A stretch of DNA of 64,000 bases, taken from positions 124,001 to 188,000 of the forward strand of contig CANFVK010000004.1 in assembly GCA_947450475.1 (NCBI GenBank), written 5' to 3'. This DNA comes from Bacteriovoracaceae bacterium. Its GTDB lineage: Bacteria > Bdellovibrionota > Bacteriovoracia > Bacteriovoracales > Bacteriovoracaceae. A model generated the notes under the pieces. It saw only the letters and a list, made by a program, of their open reading frames with translations, had not been told where the DNA came from and ran no database searches. Positions 52,397 through 61,397 of the stretch are shown in pieces (the stretch's first letter is position 1; each line of letters starts with the position of its first letter). The translations under genes were made by a program, and so were the position numbers.

Positions 52397-52759
52397 TTAT
52401 TTCTCAGAAGGACGGGTCCAAATAAAAGTAATCAGTGATATCAATATTAAAACCAGAATTATTTTTATAATCATTAGTGTTTCTATTTTTGGTATTTTTA
52501 TGACAAGTACAAATCCAATCATAATACTAGCAAATATTTTTCCTTTAAAATTTATAATTCCATGTTCAAACCATTTCTCTAAGGCTGGCCCAAAGTATCT
52601 ATTTTTCATAAGCCAAGCATGAAGTTTTAAGTTACTTTTTGAATAGCAAAATACTGCCAGTAATAAAAAAGGTGTCGTTGGAAGTATAGGAAGCATTGCG
52701 CCGATAATGCCGAGACCGAGAAAGAAATGTCCTAGTATTTGTAAAATGAATTTTTTCAT
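52397..52759 (-). CDS. DUF454/YbaN-family inner membrane protein
   Basis: A 120-residue membrane protein with the YbaN pattern: GHFFLGLGIIGAMLPILPTTPFLLLAVFCYSKS, then WFEHGIINFKGK and two hydrophobic spans. Function unknown. The start at 52759 is chosen because homologues begin near this Met; an ATG at 52792 adds 11 residues and neither has a strong Shine-Dalgarno. Confidence 0.85.
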   Translation of the reverse strand: MKKFILQILGHFFLGLGIIGAMLPILPTTPFLLLAVFCYSKSNLKLHAWLMKNRYFGPALEKWFEHGIINFKGKIFASIMIGFVLVIKIPKIETLMIIKIILVLILISLITFIWTRPSEK

Positions 52760-52935
52760 AAATATTATGGATTCCCTAACTAATGATATCATAGGCTATT
52801 ATATTCATTGAGTTTATCTATATCGGAATTCTTGCTAATCCTAGCCTCTATTTTTGTTAGACGAGCACCTTTTTTGGTGATGAATTCAAAACCATTTGCT
52901 AAGAAACTAAAGATTTAAAAAAAAGGAGATCCTCT

Positions 52936-53466
52936 ATGCGCTCAGCCATTTTATTTTTTAGCTTTATCACAACTTTAGCCACAACGGCTTGCGCTCATGT
53001 TGAAAACTATAAGACTGTCGATCATGTAGAACGTGATCGTTTTATGGGAGCTTGGTATGTTCAGGCGGGTCGCTTTACTCCCCTTGAAAAAGATGTGACC
53101 AATGCTTTAGAAAAATATACATGGAATGAGGAAAAAAAACGAATTGAAATAGATTTCAGTTATAACCAAGGCAACTTTCAAGGTCCTGTAAAAAAGATTC
53201 CTCAAAAAGGATATATCCAAAACACTGAGAGCAATGCTCACTGGAAAGTCTCCCCGCTTTGGCCTTTTAAATTTGATTATTTGATTGTCGCTCTTGATCC
53301 TGACTACGAGTGGACCGCAATAGGTGTACCAAACCAAAAATACCTTTGGGTAATGACACGTCAACAGCAAATATCTAAAGAAAGATTAGATCAAATCTTA
53401 AAAGAAATTGAAGCTGTAGGTTATCCTGTAGACAACCTCATCATCGTCCCTCAACAAAAAAGATAA
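52936..53466 (+). CDS. blc: Outer-membrane lipocalin (Blc type)
   Basis: A 176-residue protein with a lipoprotein signal and a cysteine at 19 in TTACAH as the probable lipidation site. The lipocalin signature GAWYVQAGRFTP (around 40-52), the central YNQGNFQGP and the C-terminal YLWVMTRQQQI match bacterial lipocalins such as Blc, which bind lysophospholipids or fatty acids at the outer membrane. AAGGAG precedes the ATG by seven bases. Followed by a strong terminator. Confidence 0.9.
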   Translation: MRSAILFFSFITTLATTACAHVENYKTVDHVERDRFMGAWYVQAGRFTPLEKDVTNALEKYTWNEEKKRIEIDFSYNQGNFQGPVKKIPQKGYIQNTESNAHWKVSPLWPFKFDYLIVALDPDYEWTAIGVPNQKYLWVMTRQQQISKERLDQILKEIEAVGYPVDNLIIVPQQKR

Positions 53467-53533
53467 CTACAATTTCAAAAATTAAATAGGCTCAACGGTT
53501 TTTATAATTTTGAAAAAGAAGGCTTTTGAGCAT

Positions 53534-53563
53534 AAAAAAGCCGAATTAAAATTCGGCTTTTTT
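53534..53563. terminator. Rho-independent terminator
   Basis: Stem aaaaaagccgaat/attcggctttttt with a TAAA loop lies after the lipocalin gene. The same stem in the other direction follows the 3' end of tRNA-Ala, so it may serve both. Confidence 0.85.
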
Positions 53564-53589
53564 ACGCTATAAATTTTTATACCAGAAAA

Positions 53590-53665
53590 TGGTGGACCCA
53601 TGCGGGATCGAACCGCAGACCTCAACACTGCCAGCGTTGCGCTCTCCCAGCTGAGCTATGAGCCC
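53590..53665 (-). tRNA. tRNA-Ala (anticodon GGC)
   Basis: Read on the minus strand, the 76-base cloverleaf is complete: acceptor GGGCTCA/TGGGTCC with the G3-U70 pair that identifies alanine tRNAs, D arm GCTCAGCTGGGAGAGC, anticodon stem CAACG/TGTTG with loop CTGGCAG (anticodon GGC), variable AGGTC, T arm TGCGG-TTCGATC-CCGCA, discriminator A and an encoded CCA. Confidence 0.95.
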
Positions 53666-53807
53666 ATAAAATGATGTGATTAATTTAAATAAATTTCATG
53701 AATCTTACAAGTTTTTTCTAATTGAATTCTAATGGAATTAGCATTTACGCGAGATAAGCCTATCTGATAACATGGTTTTTTATCATTTATCATTTAAGAG
53801 GGCCGCA

Positions 53808-55169
53808 ATGGGAATCTTTATCAATAGAACTTTGAACCTAAAACGCATCAAAGCTATTGGCTTTGACATGGATTACACGATCGTCAGATACAATACCGAG
53901 GCATTCGAACACTATACTTATCAAGAAGTTATTAAAAAGCTCGTTTCTGAGAAAAGGTATCCCGAAGAAATATTAAAACTTGAATTTGACTTTCATAGAG
54001 TTATTCAAGGGCTCGTTATCGATAAGAAAAAAGGAAATCTTTTGAAAGTTTCGCGCTTTGGAAAAGTTAAATCGTCATATCACGGACTTCATCCCATCGA
54101 CTTTAAAGAACAGCAGCGCCTCTACGGAAATGGAGTCATTGATCTGTCCGCTCCCCATATTCAATCACTTGATACAAATTTTGCTGTTTCAAACGGGGTT
54201 ATTTATTCGCAATTAGTAGAGTTAAAAAAGAAAGGACTCCCCTTTCCAGATTTTGAAACATTAGCCGATGACGTTAAAGAAGTACTAGATATTTGTCACT
54301 CAGATGGGACACTAAAAAATCAAGTTCGTGGCAATATTTCTAAATATATTATTCAAGATCCTGAAGTTGTTACTTTACTTGAACGCTATAAAAGATATGG
54401 AAAAAAGTTGCTTATCATTACCAATTCAGATTACAACTACACCAAACTTTTACTTGATTACACTATAAATCCCTTTTTAAAAGATCATAATGACTGGACT
54501 GAGCTCTTTGATATATCTGTCACTCTTGCCAGCAAGCCTAGATTTTTTAATACAAAAACACCATTTCTCTCAATTGATCCAACGACTGGAATGATGAGTA
54601 ATGCTGAGGGGAAGATTACCAAGGGAATTTATCAAGGGGGATTTGCAGGCAAACTACAAACTGACCTATCACTTGAAGGAGATGAAATTCTTTATCTCGG
54701 TGATCATATTTATGGTGATGTCGTTAGTATTAAAAAAACTTTTAACTGGCGCACGGCCCTTGTACTAGATCCCTTAAAAGAGGAAATTGATGCTATTAAA
54801 AAAAGTGCTCCCATCCAAATTGAAATCGACAAACAAATGGCAGTCAAAGAATCACTCGAACTTCTTCTCAACGAAATAGATATCCGCAAAACGGAGCAGG
54901 GTATTGATGCTCCCAAAGAAGAAATAAACCGCCTCTTTAATGACATTGATAAAGTCAATGGCGTTATTTCAGAATTACTTGAACATCATAAAAAATTCTT
55001 CAATCCTTTTTGGGGAGAAATGATGCGAGCTGGGCTTGAAGAGTCACGATTCGCTGATCAAGTTGAAAAGTATGCCTGCATATATATGACAAAAGTAAGT
55101 GATCTTATCTCTTATTCACCGCGAACTTATTTTCGACCATTCAGGCGAACTTTGCCCCACGAACTCTAA
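53808..55169 (+). CDS. 5'-nucleotidase of the HAD-IG family (cytosolic IMP/GMP-type)
   Basis: A 453-residue haloacid-dehalogenase phosphatase related to eukaryotic cytosolic purine 5'-nucleotidase II. The nucleophile motif is GFDMDYTIVRY (Asp20, Asp22), motif II is LLIITNSDYNYT, and motif III/IV is ILYLGDHIYGDVV. It should dephosphorylate purine nucleoside monophosphates such as IMP and GMP. The ATG at 53808 is chosen because GAGGG lies five bases upstream; the frame is open from 53772. Its last 54 bases overlap the convergent histone-deacetylase-family gene. Confidence 0.9.
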   Translation: MGIFINRTLNLKRIKAIGFDMDYTIVRYNTEAFEHYTYQEVIKKLVSEKRYPEEILKLEFDFHRVIQGLVIDKKKGNLLKVSRFGKVKSSYHGLHPIDFKEQQRLYGNGVIDLSAPHIQSLDTNFAVSNGVIYSQLVELKKKGLPFPDFETLADDVKEVLDICHSDGTLKNQVRGNISKYIIQDPEVVTLLERYKRYGKKLLIITNSDYNYTKLLLDYTINPFLKDHNDWTELFDISVTLASKPRFFNTKTPFLSIDPTTGMMSNAEGKITKGIYQGGFAGKLQTDLSLEGDEILYLGDHIYGDVVSIKKTFNWRTALVLDPLKEEIDAIKKSAPIQIEIDKQMAVKESLELLLNEIDIRKTEQGIDAPKEEINRLFNDIDKVNGVISELLEHHKKFFNPFWGEMMRAGLEESRFADQVEKYACIYMTKVSDLISYSPRTYFRPFRRTLPHEL

Positions 55170-56126
55170 AAACTGAGCGTAAATTTCCCAGGATTTTTTA
55201 CCATAGCCACCGGCCATAACATAGGATTGAGGGATTTTGCGATCATTGAAAAATTGGTAGATAAACTTATCCCTTTCTAGCAATTGCTCTTTTGTGAGAT
55301 TTAATTCAGAACTGCTTTCTAACTCATCAAACTCATAGGGATCGGCACCATTTACGATTATAACTAAATCAGCTTTGGGATATTGTTTTTCACAAGTTAA
55401 GAGAGCATTTTTTAACTGATCAAGATATTGAGCCTCTTGACCCTTTTCGATACCGATATCTATAGTACTTGGAATAAACCAAGGATCATTTGGATTACCT
55501 GAATTCAATGGCCATCCATTCTTCATATGTATACTAAGAGTTGTAATCGAAGGGTCATTGTGAGTCAACTCAGCAGTACCATCACCTTTATGAACATCGA
55601 CATCAACTACCCAAACATTTTTTATTAATTTTTCTTTTTGCAATAATTTTACAGCAATAACGATATCGTTAATTAGGCAAAATCCCCTTCCTCCAAAACT
55701 CATCGCATGGTGCATACCTCCACCAAGAAAATAGCTAAACCCCGTTTCTAAAGATTTCTTCGATGAAAAAAAAGTCAAGGATGCTTGCTGTAAAATGATA
55801 TTGCGAGCATGAAAAAAATCATTTTTTCGAGTTGCAGGATTATAACGGTGATAATTTCCATTAATATCCTGTAATTCGTAAGATACCAAAAATGCTTTTT
55901 CTAATTGTTCAACATTGCCAAATAATTTATCTACATATGTTTTATCATGTACCAGCATTAACTGCTGCCTGGTCAATGGCGGATAAAGATCTAGGGAAGC
56001 GAAAGTTAATTGTGGATTTAATCTTTGTAGAAAATCAAATACTTTAGCAGCACGATCATCTTCAATCGGAATTTCAATTCCATACTGACTAAACCGCAAA
56101 TCACAATCGGGATGATAAAAAATCAT
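55116..56126 (-). CDS. Histone deacetylase-family (acetylpolyamine/acuC-like) hydrolase
   Basis: A 336-residue arginase-fold deacetylase. Seen: the His pair His139/His140 in GGGMHHAMSFGGRGFC, the zinc ligands Asp177 and His179 in WVVDVDVHKGDGTAE, and Asp262 in NGADPYEFDE. The transition-state Tyr is probably the one in MAGGYGKKSWE. Substrates of bacterial members are acetyl-lysine proteins, acetylpolyamines or acyl-amides. Thirteen bases downstream of the aldo/keto reductase gene on the same strand, so probably one transcript. Confidence 0.9.
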   Translation of the reverse strand: MIFYHPDCDLRFSQYGIEIPIEDDRAAKVFDFLQRLNPQLTFASLDLYPPLTRQQLMLVHDKTYVDKLFGNVEQLEKAFLVSYELQDINGNYHRYNPATRKNDFFHARNIILQQASLTFFSSKKSLETGFSYFLGGGMHHAMSFGGRGFCLINDIVIAVKLLQKEKLIKNVWVVDVDVHKGDGTAELTHNDPSITTLSIHMKNGWPLNSGNPNDPWFIPSTIDIGIEKGQEAQYLDQLKNALLTCEKQYPKADLVIIVNGADPYEFDELESSSELNLTKEQLLERDKFIYQFFNDRKIPQSYVMAGGYGKKSWEIYAQFLEFVGQSSPEWSKISSR

Positions 56127-56138
56127 TAATCTTTGACC

Positions 56139-57089
56139 CTACTTAACCTTGAGGACAGATTGAGTTAACTCAAGCAATTCATTTAGAAGCTCTGTTGAAG
56201 GTAAATTATTTAAAGCCTTTACCAAAGAATTTAGCTGTTGAGAATTTTTAACACCACAAATAGCTGTGCTTAATTCGGGAAAACTCAAATTAAAAGCAAG
56301 TGCCAATTCCAAACCGCTATGATGATGATTCTCGAGCAAGGGGGTAATTTTTTTCATGACATCAAACTTACTTTTATTGTCAGCATTTTTCCACCAAGGT
56401 GCCCATGAACGACAATCACTTGAGTCAAATTTTCTTTTTTCATCAACTCTGCCAGAAAGAATTCCTTTATCTAAAGTGCCCCAGCTCATAAAACTCATCT
56501 GATTTTCATCGAGAAAATTAAAAATTTCCTCCGAAGCCCTGTGCTGAAAAAAATTGAATTCGGATTGAACCACTTCAACCCGATCTATTTCTCCAGCTTT
56601 TTTTAAATCAGCAAGATTAGTATTGCATAAACCAATATTTTTAACTTTACCTTGAAGTTTTGCTTTAGAAATAACTTCCATGGGAAGTCTTATATCAACT
56701 TTATCATCAGGCCAATGAATCATGTAAAGATCAATATAGTCAGTATCTAAATCTCTCAAGCTTTGCTCAAGCATGGCCTGGGTTACTGAGGGATTATTGG
56801 TCATATCAACACGTTTATTTTCGTGCCAAGTAACGCCTGACTTAGATACCAAAAAAACATTTTCTCGCATTTTTTTAAAGGCTTTCCCCATTCTTTTTTC
56901 AGAAAGCCCGAAACCATAAATGGGTGCAGTATCAAAGATACGCAAACCTAAGTAGTAGGCTTCCTGTAAAAGCTCAATAGATTCGGACTCTGAAATATCA
57001 CCAAAACCATAACCTCCGCCTTCTCCACTAATGGCCGCTCCGCCGAAAGTTAACGGAAGGTTAGACAATTGCTTAAGTAATTGCGTCAT
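56139..57089 (-). CDS. Aldo/keto reductase
   Basis: A 316-residue NADPH-dependent TIM-barrel oxidoreductase. The catalytic residues Asp53 and Tyr58 are in FDTAPIYGFGLSEKRMG and Lys83 in VSKSG, and the catalytic His lies in DLYMIHWPDD. It reduces aldehydes or ketones; the exact substrate is unknown. AAGGAA precedes the ATG. Followed by the deacetylase-family gene. Confidence 0.9.
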   Translation of the reverse strand: MTQLLKQLSNLPLTFGGAAISGEGGGYGFGDISESESIELLQEAYYLGLRIFDTAPIYGFGLSEKRMGKAFKKMRENVFLVSKSGVTWHENKRVDMTNNPSVTQAMLEQSLRDLDTDYIDLYMIHWPDDKVDIRLPMEVISKAKLQGKVKNIGLCNTNLADLKKAGEIDRVEVVQSEFNFFQHRASEEIFNFLDENQMSFMSWGTLDKGILSGRVDEKRKFDSSDCRSWAPWWKNADNKSKFDVMKKITPLLENHHHSGLELALAFNLSFPELSTAICGVKNSQQLNSLVKALNNLPSTELLNELLELTQSVLKVK

Positions 57090-57170
57090 TGACGACTTTC
57101 CTTGTGAAGTGTTTTCAAACAGTGTATTAATAATTGACTCATAATTGTAAACTGTACAGATGGAACTATC

Positions 57171-58481
57171 ATGTTTTCGGTCATAATTTTACTATTTTTT
57201 TTCAAACCAAATATTTCACTTCCCGCTCAGGAAATCAACCTGACTCCTCTATTAAATAATATTAATCAAATTCAAGAGAAATCTCATTCTCTATCTCCTG
57301 ATTTAAAAATTGTGCGTGCTCTTAAATCTCAAAAATCAGCAGAAACTTTCACTCGTATAACTGACTTTTTTCCCCAAGCTTACTTTTCGGTAAAAAAAAA
57401 TAGAGATTTTTTCGAAGAAAGAAATATCCAATTGCGGGAACTCGGACTTAGCCCATTAAATTCAACTTGGGCCATTGATTACAACTGGACATTGTTCAAT
57501 TACGGCTTACTTCAATCTGCAAGAAAAAGTTTTAACGAAAAAAATAAAGCAGAACTAGAATTACAATCTAAGGAAAAACAATATCCCATTTCATTTAATT
57601 CTAACTTACTCAATTTACTTTTATCTAAATACAAAAAAGCAGCAATTGAAAATTCTCTTAAAAAAGCAGAGACCGGAAAAAAAGAAGCTTCTCTTGGTTT
57701 CGAATTAGGTCAAAAAACGAAGCTTGACGTCCTAAGATCTGAAGCCAATATGGTTTCACTCGATTCCAAAAAAATGAGTTTCATTGACGAAGAGCAAAAC
57801 TCAACCAGTAGATTTTTAGAATTTAGTGGTCTCGATTCACAGGATATTAATTTTTTAAACAATCTCGATGAAAGCATTATTTTAAGTTTGATTAATGCTA
57901 TTGCGATACCCGCCATTCAATTGACTGAACCCAAATACGAATCTAGTCCTTTGCTAGAGACCCTTGATTATGAGGAAAAGATTAATTCACTTTCTCTTGC
58001 TGGATTAACGGCAACCCAAATGCCGGAGCTAAAATTACAGGGTTCGTTTAATAATTCGGGTGAAACATACAATCAAACCTTTCATAATCCTTATCGCACC
58101 CATTCAGTTGCTCTCATTTTAACCATCCCTCTTTTTGGTGGCGGAAATTTTGTGTCATCACAATTTGAAGATTTCTATGCTCGTAAGCAAGTTGAATACA
58201 CTATGAAGCAAAAAAGACAAGAAACCCAAAATCAATTAAAGAATTCACTAATCAAAATTAATGCGCTCGAAAAAATGGTTTCATCTCTTAATCTCAATGT
58301 ATCTCAATATGAAGAGTTGTATCGGTTGACTCTGAAATCATATCAACTTGGTAAAAGTAGTCTGTTAGAGTTACTAGAGGTGCAAGACAATTTACTCGAT
58401 TCAAAAATTAGCTTAGCTCAAAATAAAATTCAATATTACTCACTATCTCAAAACTATTTGTGGCAAGCAGGAATCAAATGA
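57171..58481 (+). CDS. TolC-family outer membrane efflux protein
   Basis: A 436-residue protein with a short signal (about 1-18) and the long heptad-rich helices of TolC-type channels, seen in paired repeats such as LRSEANMVSLDSKKM and QEDLYRLTLKSYQLGKSS-like segments near 200 and 395. SLLELLEVQDNLLDSK is a standard end-of-repeat motif. It forms a trimeric exit duct in the outer membrane and is the first gene of the operon, overlapping the next by four bases (ATGA). It lacks an obvious lipobox. Confidence 0.88.
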   Translation: MFSVIILLFFFKPNISLPAQEINLTPLLNNINQIQEKSHSLSPDLKIVRALKSQKSAETFTRITDFFPQAYFSVKKNRDFFEERNIQLRELGLSPLNSTWAIDYNWTLFNYGLLQSARKSFNEKNKAELELQSKEKQYPISFNSNLLNLLLSKYKKAAIENSLKKAETGKKEASLGFELGQKTKLDVLRSEANMVSLDSKKMSFIDEEQNSTSRFLEFSGLDSQDINFLNNLDESIILSLINAIAIPAIQLTEPKYESSPLLETLDYEEKINSLSLAGLTATQMPELKLQGSFNNSGETYNQTFHNPYRTHSVALILTIPLFGGGNFVSSQFEDFYARKQVEYTMKQKRQETQNQLKNSLIKINALEKMVSSLNLNVSQYEELYRLTLKSYQLGKSSLLELLEVQDNLLDSKISLAQNKIQYYSLSQNYLWQAGIK

Positions 58482-59506
58482 CAAAATTAAAACTTTTCAA
58501 TCTAATGGTATCCATGTCCATGTTAGGGTTCATTATTTCATGTAGCAAAAAAGTTTCTATTGAATTTGTCAAAGCAATGCCAGCTTCGGTTGAATCGACG
58601 GTCACAACAATAAATTCAGGTACGATAGAAGCTCGATTTCAAGCCGAATTGGCATTTGGAACGGTTGGAAGAATTTCAAAAATTTATGTTAGCTTAGGAT
58701 CAAAAGTTTCAGAAGGGGCTTTAATTGCGGAACTAGAAAATGCCGACCTGAAGGCAATTTATAATGAATCGGAAAAAGAACTCACAAGAGCAGAAGAATT
58801 ATACAAAAATGGATTAGTTTCTATTGCCAATCTCGACAGTGCCAAAAGAACCAAAGAAGTCGCTCGATTAAATTATGAAAAAACGATCATGAAGGCTCCA
58901 TTTTCAGGTATGATTACCGCGATGGATTTAAAGGTTGGTGAATTTTATCAAAGTTCAGTCAATTCGACCAATAAGCCGGCCGTACAAATAATTGATCTCA
59001 AAAAGCGCATTATTAAAGGTGAAATTGATGAGCTTGATTTACAAAAAATTGCCATTGGACAAAAAGCTAGAGTCAAAATTCCCGCGTTAAAAAATCAGAT
59101 TTTCAATGCCATACTTACTAAAGTTGTTCCTTTTGTTTCAACAGCTAAAGATCAAGACCGAACAAGCCAAATTGAACTTGAAGTGATTGAGCAAAAAAAC
59201 GACAAGGGAGAAAACCTCCTGATTCCCGTAGGAGCATCTGCAGATGTTGAGATAATAAGTGAAACTAAAAATGCCAGCAAAGTTCTTCCTGCAAATATTC
59301 TTTATGGTACTGGTAAAAATCGATTTATTTACAAAATCCAGGAAGGTAAATTAAAAAAACAGCCTATTAAATTGGGCATTGGCAATTACGAACGAGTTGA
59401 GATTCTTGAGGGTGTAAATGAAAATGATCAAATTGCCACTCCTTCTGAAGGGATTGAATTAATCGAAGGTTTAAAAGTAGACGCTGTTGAGAAAAAATGG
59501 CTTTAA
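58478..59506 (+). CDS. MacA-like periplasmic membrane-fusion protein (lipoprotein)
   Basis: A 342-residue HlyD/MacA-family adaptor with a hydrophobic N-terminus and a Cys in FIISCSK that makes lipidation likely. It shows the lipoyl-like halves (VGRISKIYVSLGSKVSEGALIAELEN and APFSGMITAMDLKVGEFY) around a helical hairpin (AEELYKNGLVSIANLDSAK), and beta-barrel segments. It joins the inner-membrane transporter to TolC. The ATG at 58478 overlaps the TolC stop; its 3' end overlaps the ATPase start by ten bases. Confidence 0.9.
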   Translation: MTKLKLFNLMVSMSMLGFIISCSKKVSIEFVKAMPASVESTVTTINSGTIEARFQAELAFGTVGRISKIYVSLGSKVSEGALIAELENADLKAIYNESEKELTRAEELYKNGLVSIANLDSAKRTKEVARLNYEKTIMKAPFSGMITAMDLKVGEFYQSSVNSTNKPAVQIIDLKKRIIKGEIDELDLQKIAIGQKARVKIPALKNQIFNAILTKVVPFVSTAKDQDRTSQIELEVIEQKNDKGENLLIPVGASADVEIISETKNASKVLPANILYGTGKNRFIYKIQEGKLKKQPIKLGIGNYERVEILEGVNENDQIATPSEGIELIEGLKVDAVEKKWL

Positions 59507-60192
59507 TAGAATTAAAAAATATTCACAAATATTTTAAAATGGGTGAAGAGAACATTCATGCTCTTGATGATGTCTCAATTACTATCAAGGAAGGTGATTT
59601 TACTTCGATTGTTGGGACTTCAGGTTCTGGAAAATCAACACTTATGAATATAATTGGCTTACTCGATTTACCTGGAACTGGACAATATTTTCTAGACGGT
59701 ATTAACACAACTGAAATGAACGATGATGAACTTTCAAAATATCGAAATCAAAAAATTGGTTTTGTGTTTCAAAGCTTTAATCTCTTACCAAAATCTTCTG
59801 CTCTAAAAAATGTCGAAATGCCCTTGCAATACGCTTCCAGCTACAATTCCACATTGAACGATAATTTAATTAGAACGATGGCTTTGGAAACACTGGAGAA
59901 GGTTGGTTTATCAACCCGTGTACACCATCTTCCCAATGAACTCTCCGGAGGTCAAAGACAGCGAGTGGCCATTGCTCGAGCATTAGTCAATAATCCCAAA
60001 ATTCTTTTAGCAGACGAGCCAACGGGAGCCCTGGATAGTAAAACCAGTGAAGAAATTTTAAATTTATTTGAAGAGTTAAATTCTCAAGGTGTAACAGTCA
60101 TAATCATTACACATGATACAAAAATTGCGAAACGCTGCAAACGTATTCTTCGAATGAGTGATGGTCATATAAATGAGGAAAAATCTTTATGA
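59497..60192 (+). CDS. ABC transporter ATPase (MacB/LolD type)
   Basis: A 231-residue ABC ATPase: Walker A GTSGSGKST (40-48), Q-loop Gln92, signature LSGGQ (149-153), Walker B LLADEP with Glu174, and the switch His in IITHDT. It is the separate nucleotide-binding subunit of a MacB-like type VII exporter (in E. coli MacB it is fused to the permease). It overlaps the next gene by four bases (ATGA). Confidence 0.94.
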   Translation: MALIELKNIHKYFKMGEENIHALDDVSITIKEGDFTSIVGTSGSGKSTLMNIIGLLDLPGTGQYFLDGINTTEMNDDELSKYRNQKIGFVFQSFNLLPKSSALKNVEMPLQYASSYNSTLNDNLIRTMALETLEKVGLSTRVHHLPNELSGGQRQRVAIARALVNNPKILLADEPTGALDSKTSEEILNLFEELNSQGVTVIIITHDTKIAKRCKRILRMSDGHINEEKSL

Positions 60193-61397
60193 ACTTTAAA
60201 AAGATTTTAGTTTACTCTTCAGAAGCTATTATTGAAAACAAACTGCGATCAGCGCTTACAATGCTAGGAATGATTATTGGAGTCCTGGCCGTAATTTTGC
60301 TCGTCTCAGTTGGCACTGGGGCAAAAAGGTATATCACTTCAGAGTTTGAAAGCCTGGGAACGAACGTGATAATGATTCAGCCTGGAAAAACTGATAAAAA
60401 GGTTGCGATGGGTCCCCCTGTATCATCTAGTAAAGGTAAATTAACTCTATCTGATGTCGAAGCACTTCAGCGAAACACACCTAATCTCTCTGCTGTTTCT
60501 GGAGTAATGTTTGGAGCTGGAACGATCAAAAATGAAAATGCGACCAACAATATTAATATTCTTGGATCAAACGATCAATTCAATAAAATTTTTAACATGA
60601 CTATTAGTGATGGAAATTTTTTTACCAAAGAAGATGAGGATTCAGGCAGAAGAGTAGTTGTACTCGGCCACTCAATAAAAGAAAATCTTTTTGGCAATAC
60701 AACAGCATTAGGAAAGTTGGTAAAAATAAACGAAAGCGAGCATCGAGTTATAGGCATTTTAAAACAAACCGGTGACAAGATGGGCTTCAATATGGATGAC
60801 ATGGTTTTTATTCCTACTCGATCTGCCTTAAGACTATTTAATACTGATAAACTTTTTGGAGTTCGTGCATCTGCACGCACTCGCAGCGGAATGAATGATG
60901 CCGTAAACGATCTCACTAATATTCTAAAAGAGCGACATAATGGAGAAGAGGATTTTACCATTATTACTCAAGTCACTATGCTAGAAAGCATGAATACTAT
61001 TCTTAACATGCTAACCTATGCGCTTGCTGCTATTGCATTTATCTCAATGCTTGTAGGTGGAATTGGGATCATGAATATAATGCTGGTTTCAGTTACTGAG
61101 CGAACTAGGGAAATTGGTATCAGACGAGCAGTAGGTGCAAAAAGAAGTGATATTCTTAAACAATTTATGGTTGAAGCAGTTGTCATATCTGTTTCTAGCG
61201 GATTGCTGGGAATTATCATGTCTCTTGCGATAACCAATGCTCTTTACTTTTTTCTACCTGGTTTTGATATGCGTCCACCATTTTGGATTATTCCACCAGC
61301 ATTTATGCTTTCGTTTTTAACGGGAGTTGTTTTTGGAGTATGGCCGGCACGTAAAGCCTCACACATACAAACCATTGATGCATTAAGGTACGAATAA
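60189..61397 (+). CDS. MacB-type ABC transporter permease
   Basis: A 402-residue membrane protein: an N-terminal span (LRSALTMLGMIIGVLAVILLVS), a large periplasmic domain (about 45-275) and three C-terminal spans with the MacB motif GIGIMNIMLVSVTERTREIGI. This is the mechanotransmission family, which drives extrusion of substrates through TolC from the periplasm. Its stop codon overlaps the next gene's start (TAATG at 61395-61399). Confidence 0.93.
   Translation: MNFKKILVYSSEAIIENKLRSALTMLGMIIGVLAVILLVSVGTGAKRYITSEFESLGTNVIMIQPGKTDKKVAMGPPVSSSKGKLTLSDVEALQRNTPNLSAVSGVMFGAGTIKNENATNNINILGSNDQFNKIFNMTISDGNFFTKEDEDSGRRVVVLGHSIKENLFGNTTALGKLVKINESEHRVIGILKQTGDKMGFNMDDMVFIPTRSALRLFNTDKLFGVRASARTRSGMNDAVNDLTNILKERHNGEEDFTIITQVTMLESMNTILNMLTYALAAIAFISMLVGGIGIMNIMLVSVTERTREIGIRRAVGAKRSDILKQFMVEAVVISVSSGLLGIIMSLAITNALYFFLPGFDMRPPFWIIPPAFMLSFLTGVVFGVWPARKASHIQTIDALRYE

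Noticed and set aside
57134..57160. TTGACT near 57134 as the promoter of the seven-gene operon
   Set aside because: The hexamer at the right distance (TACAGA or ACAGAT) fits the -10 poorly and the spacing is short, so I do not list it as a feature.
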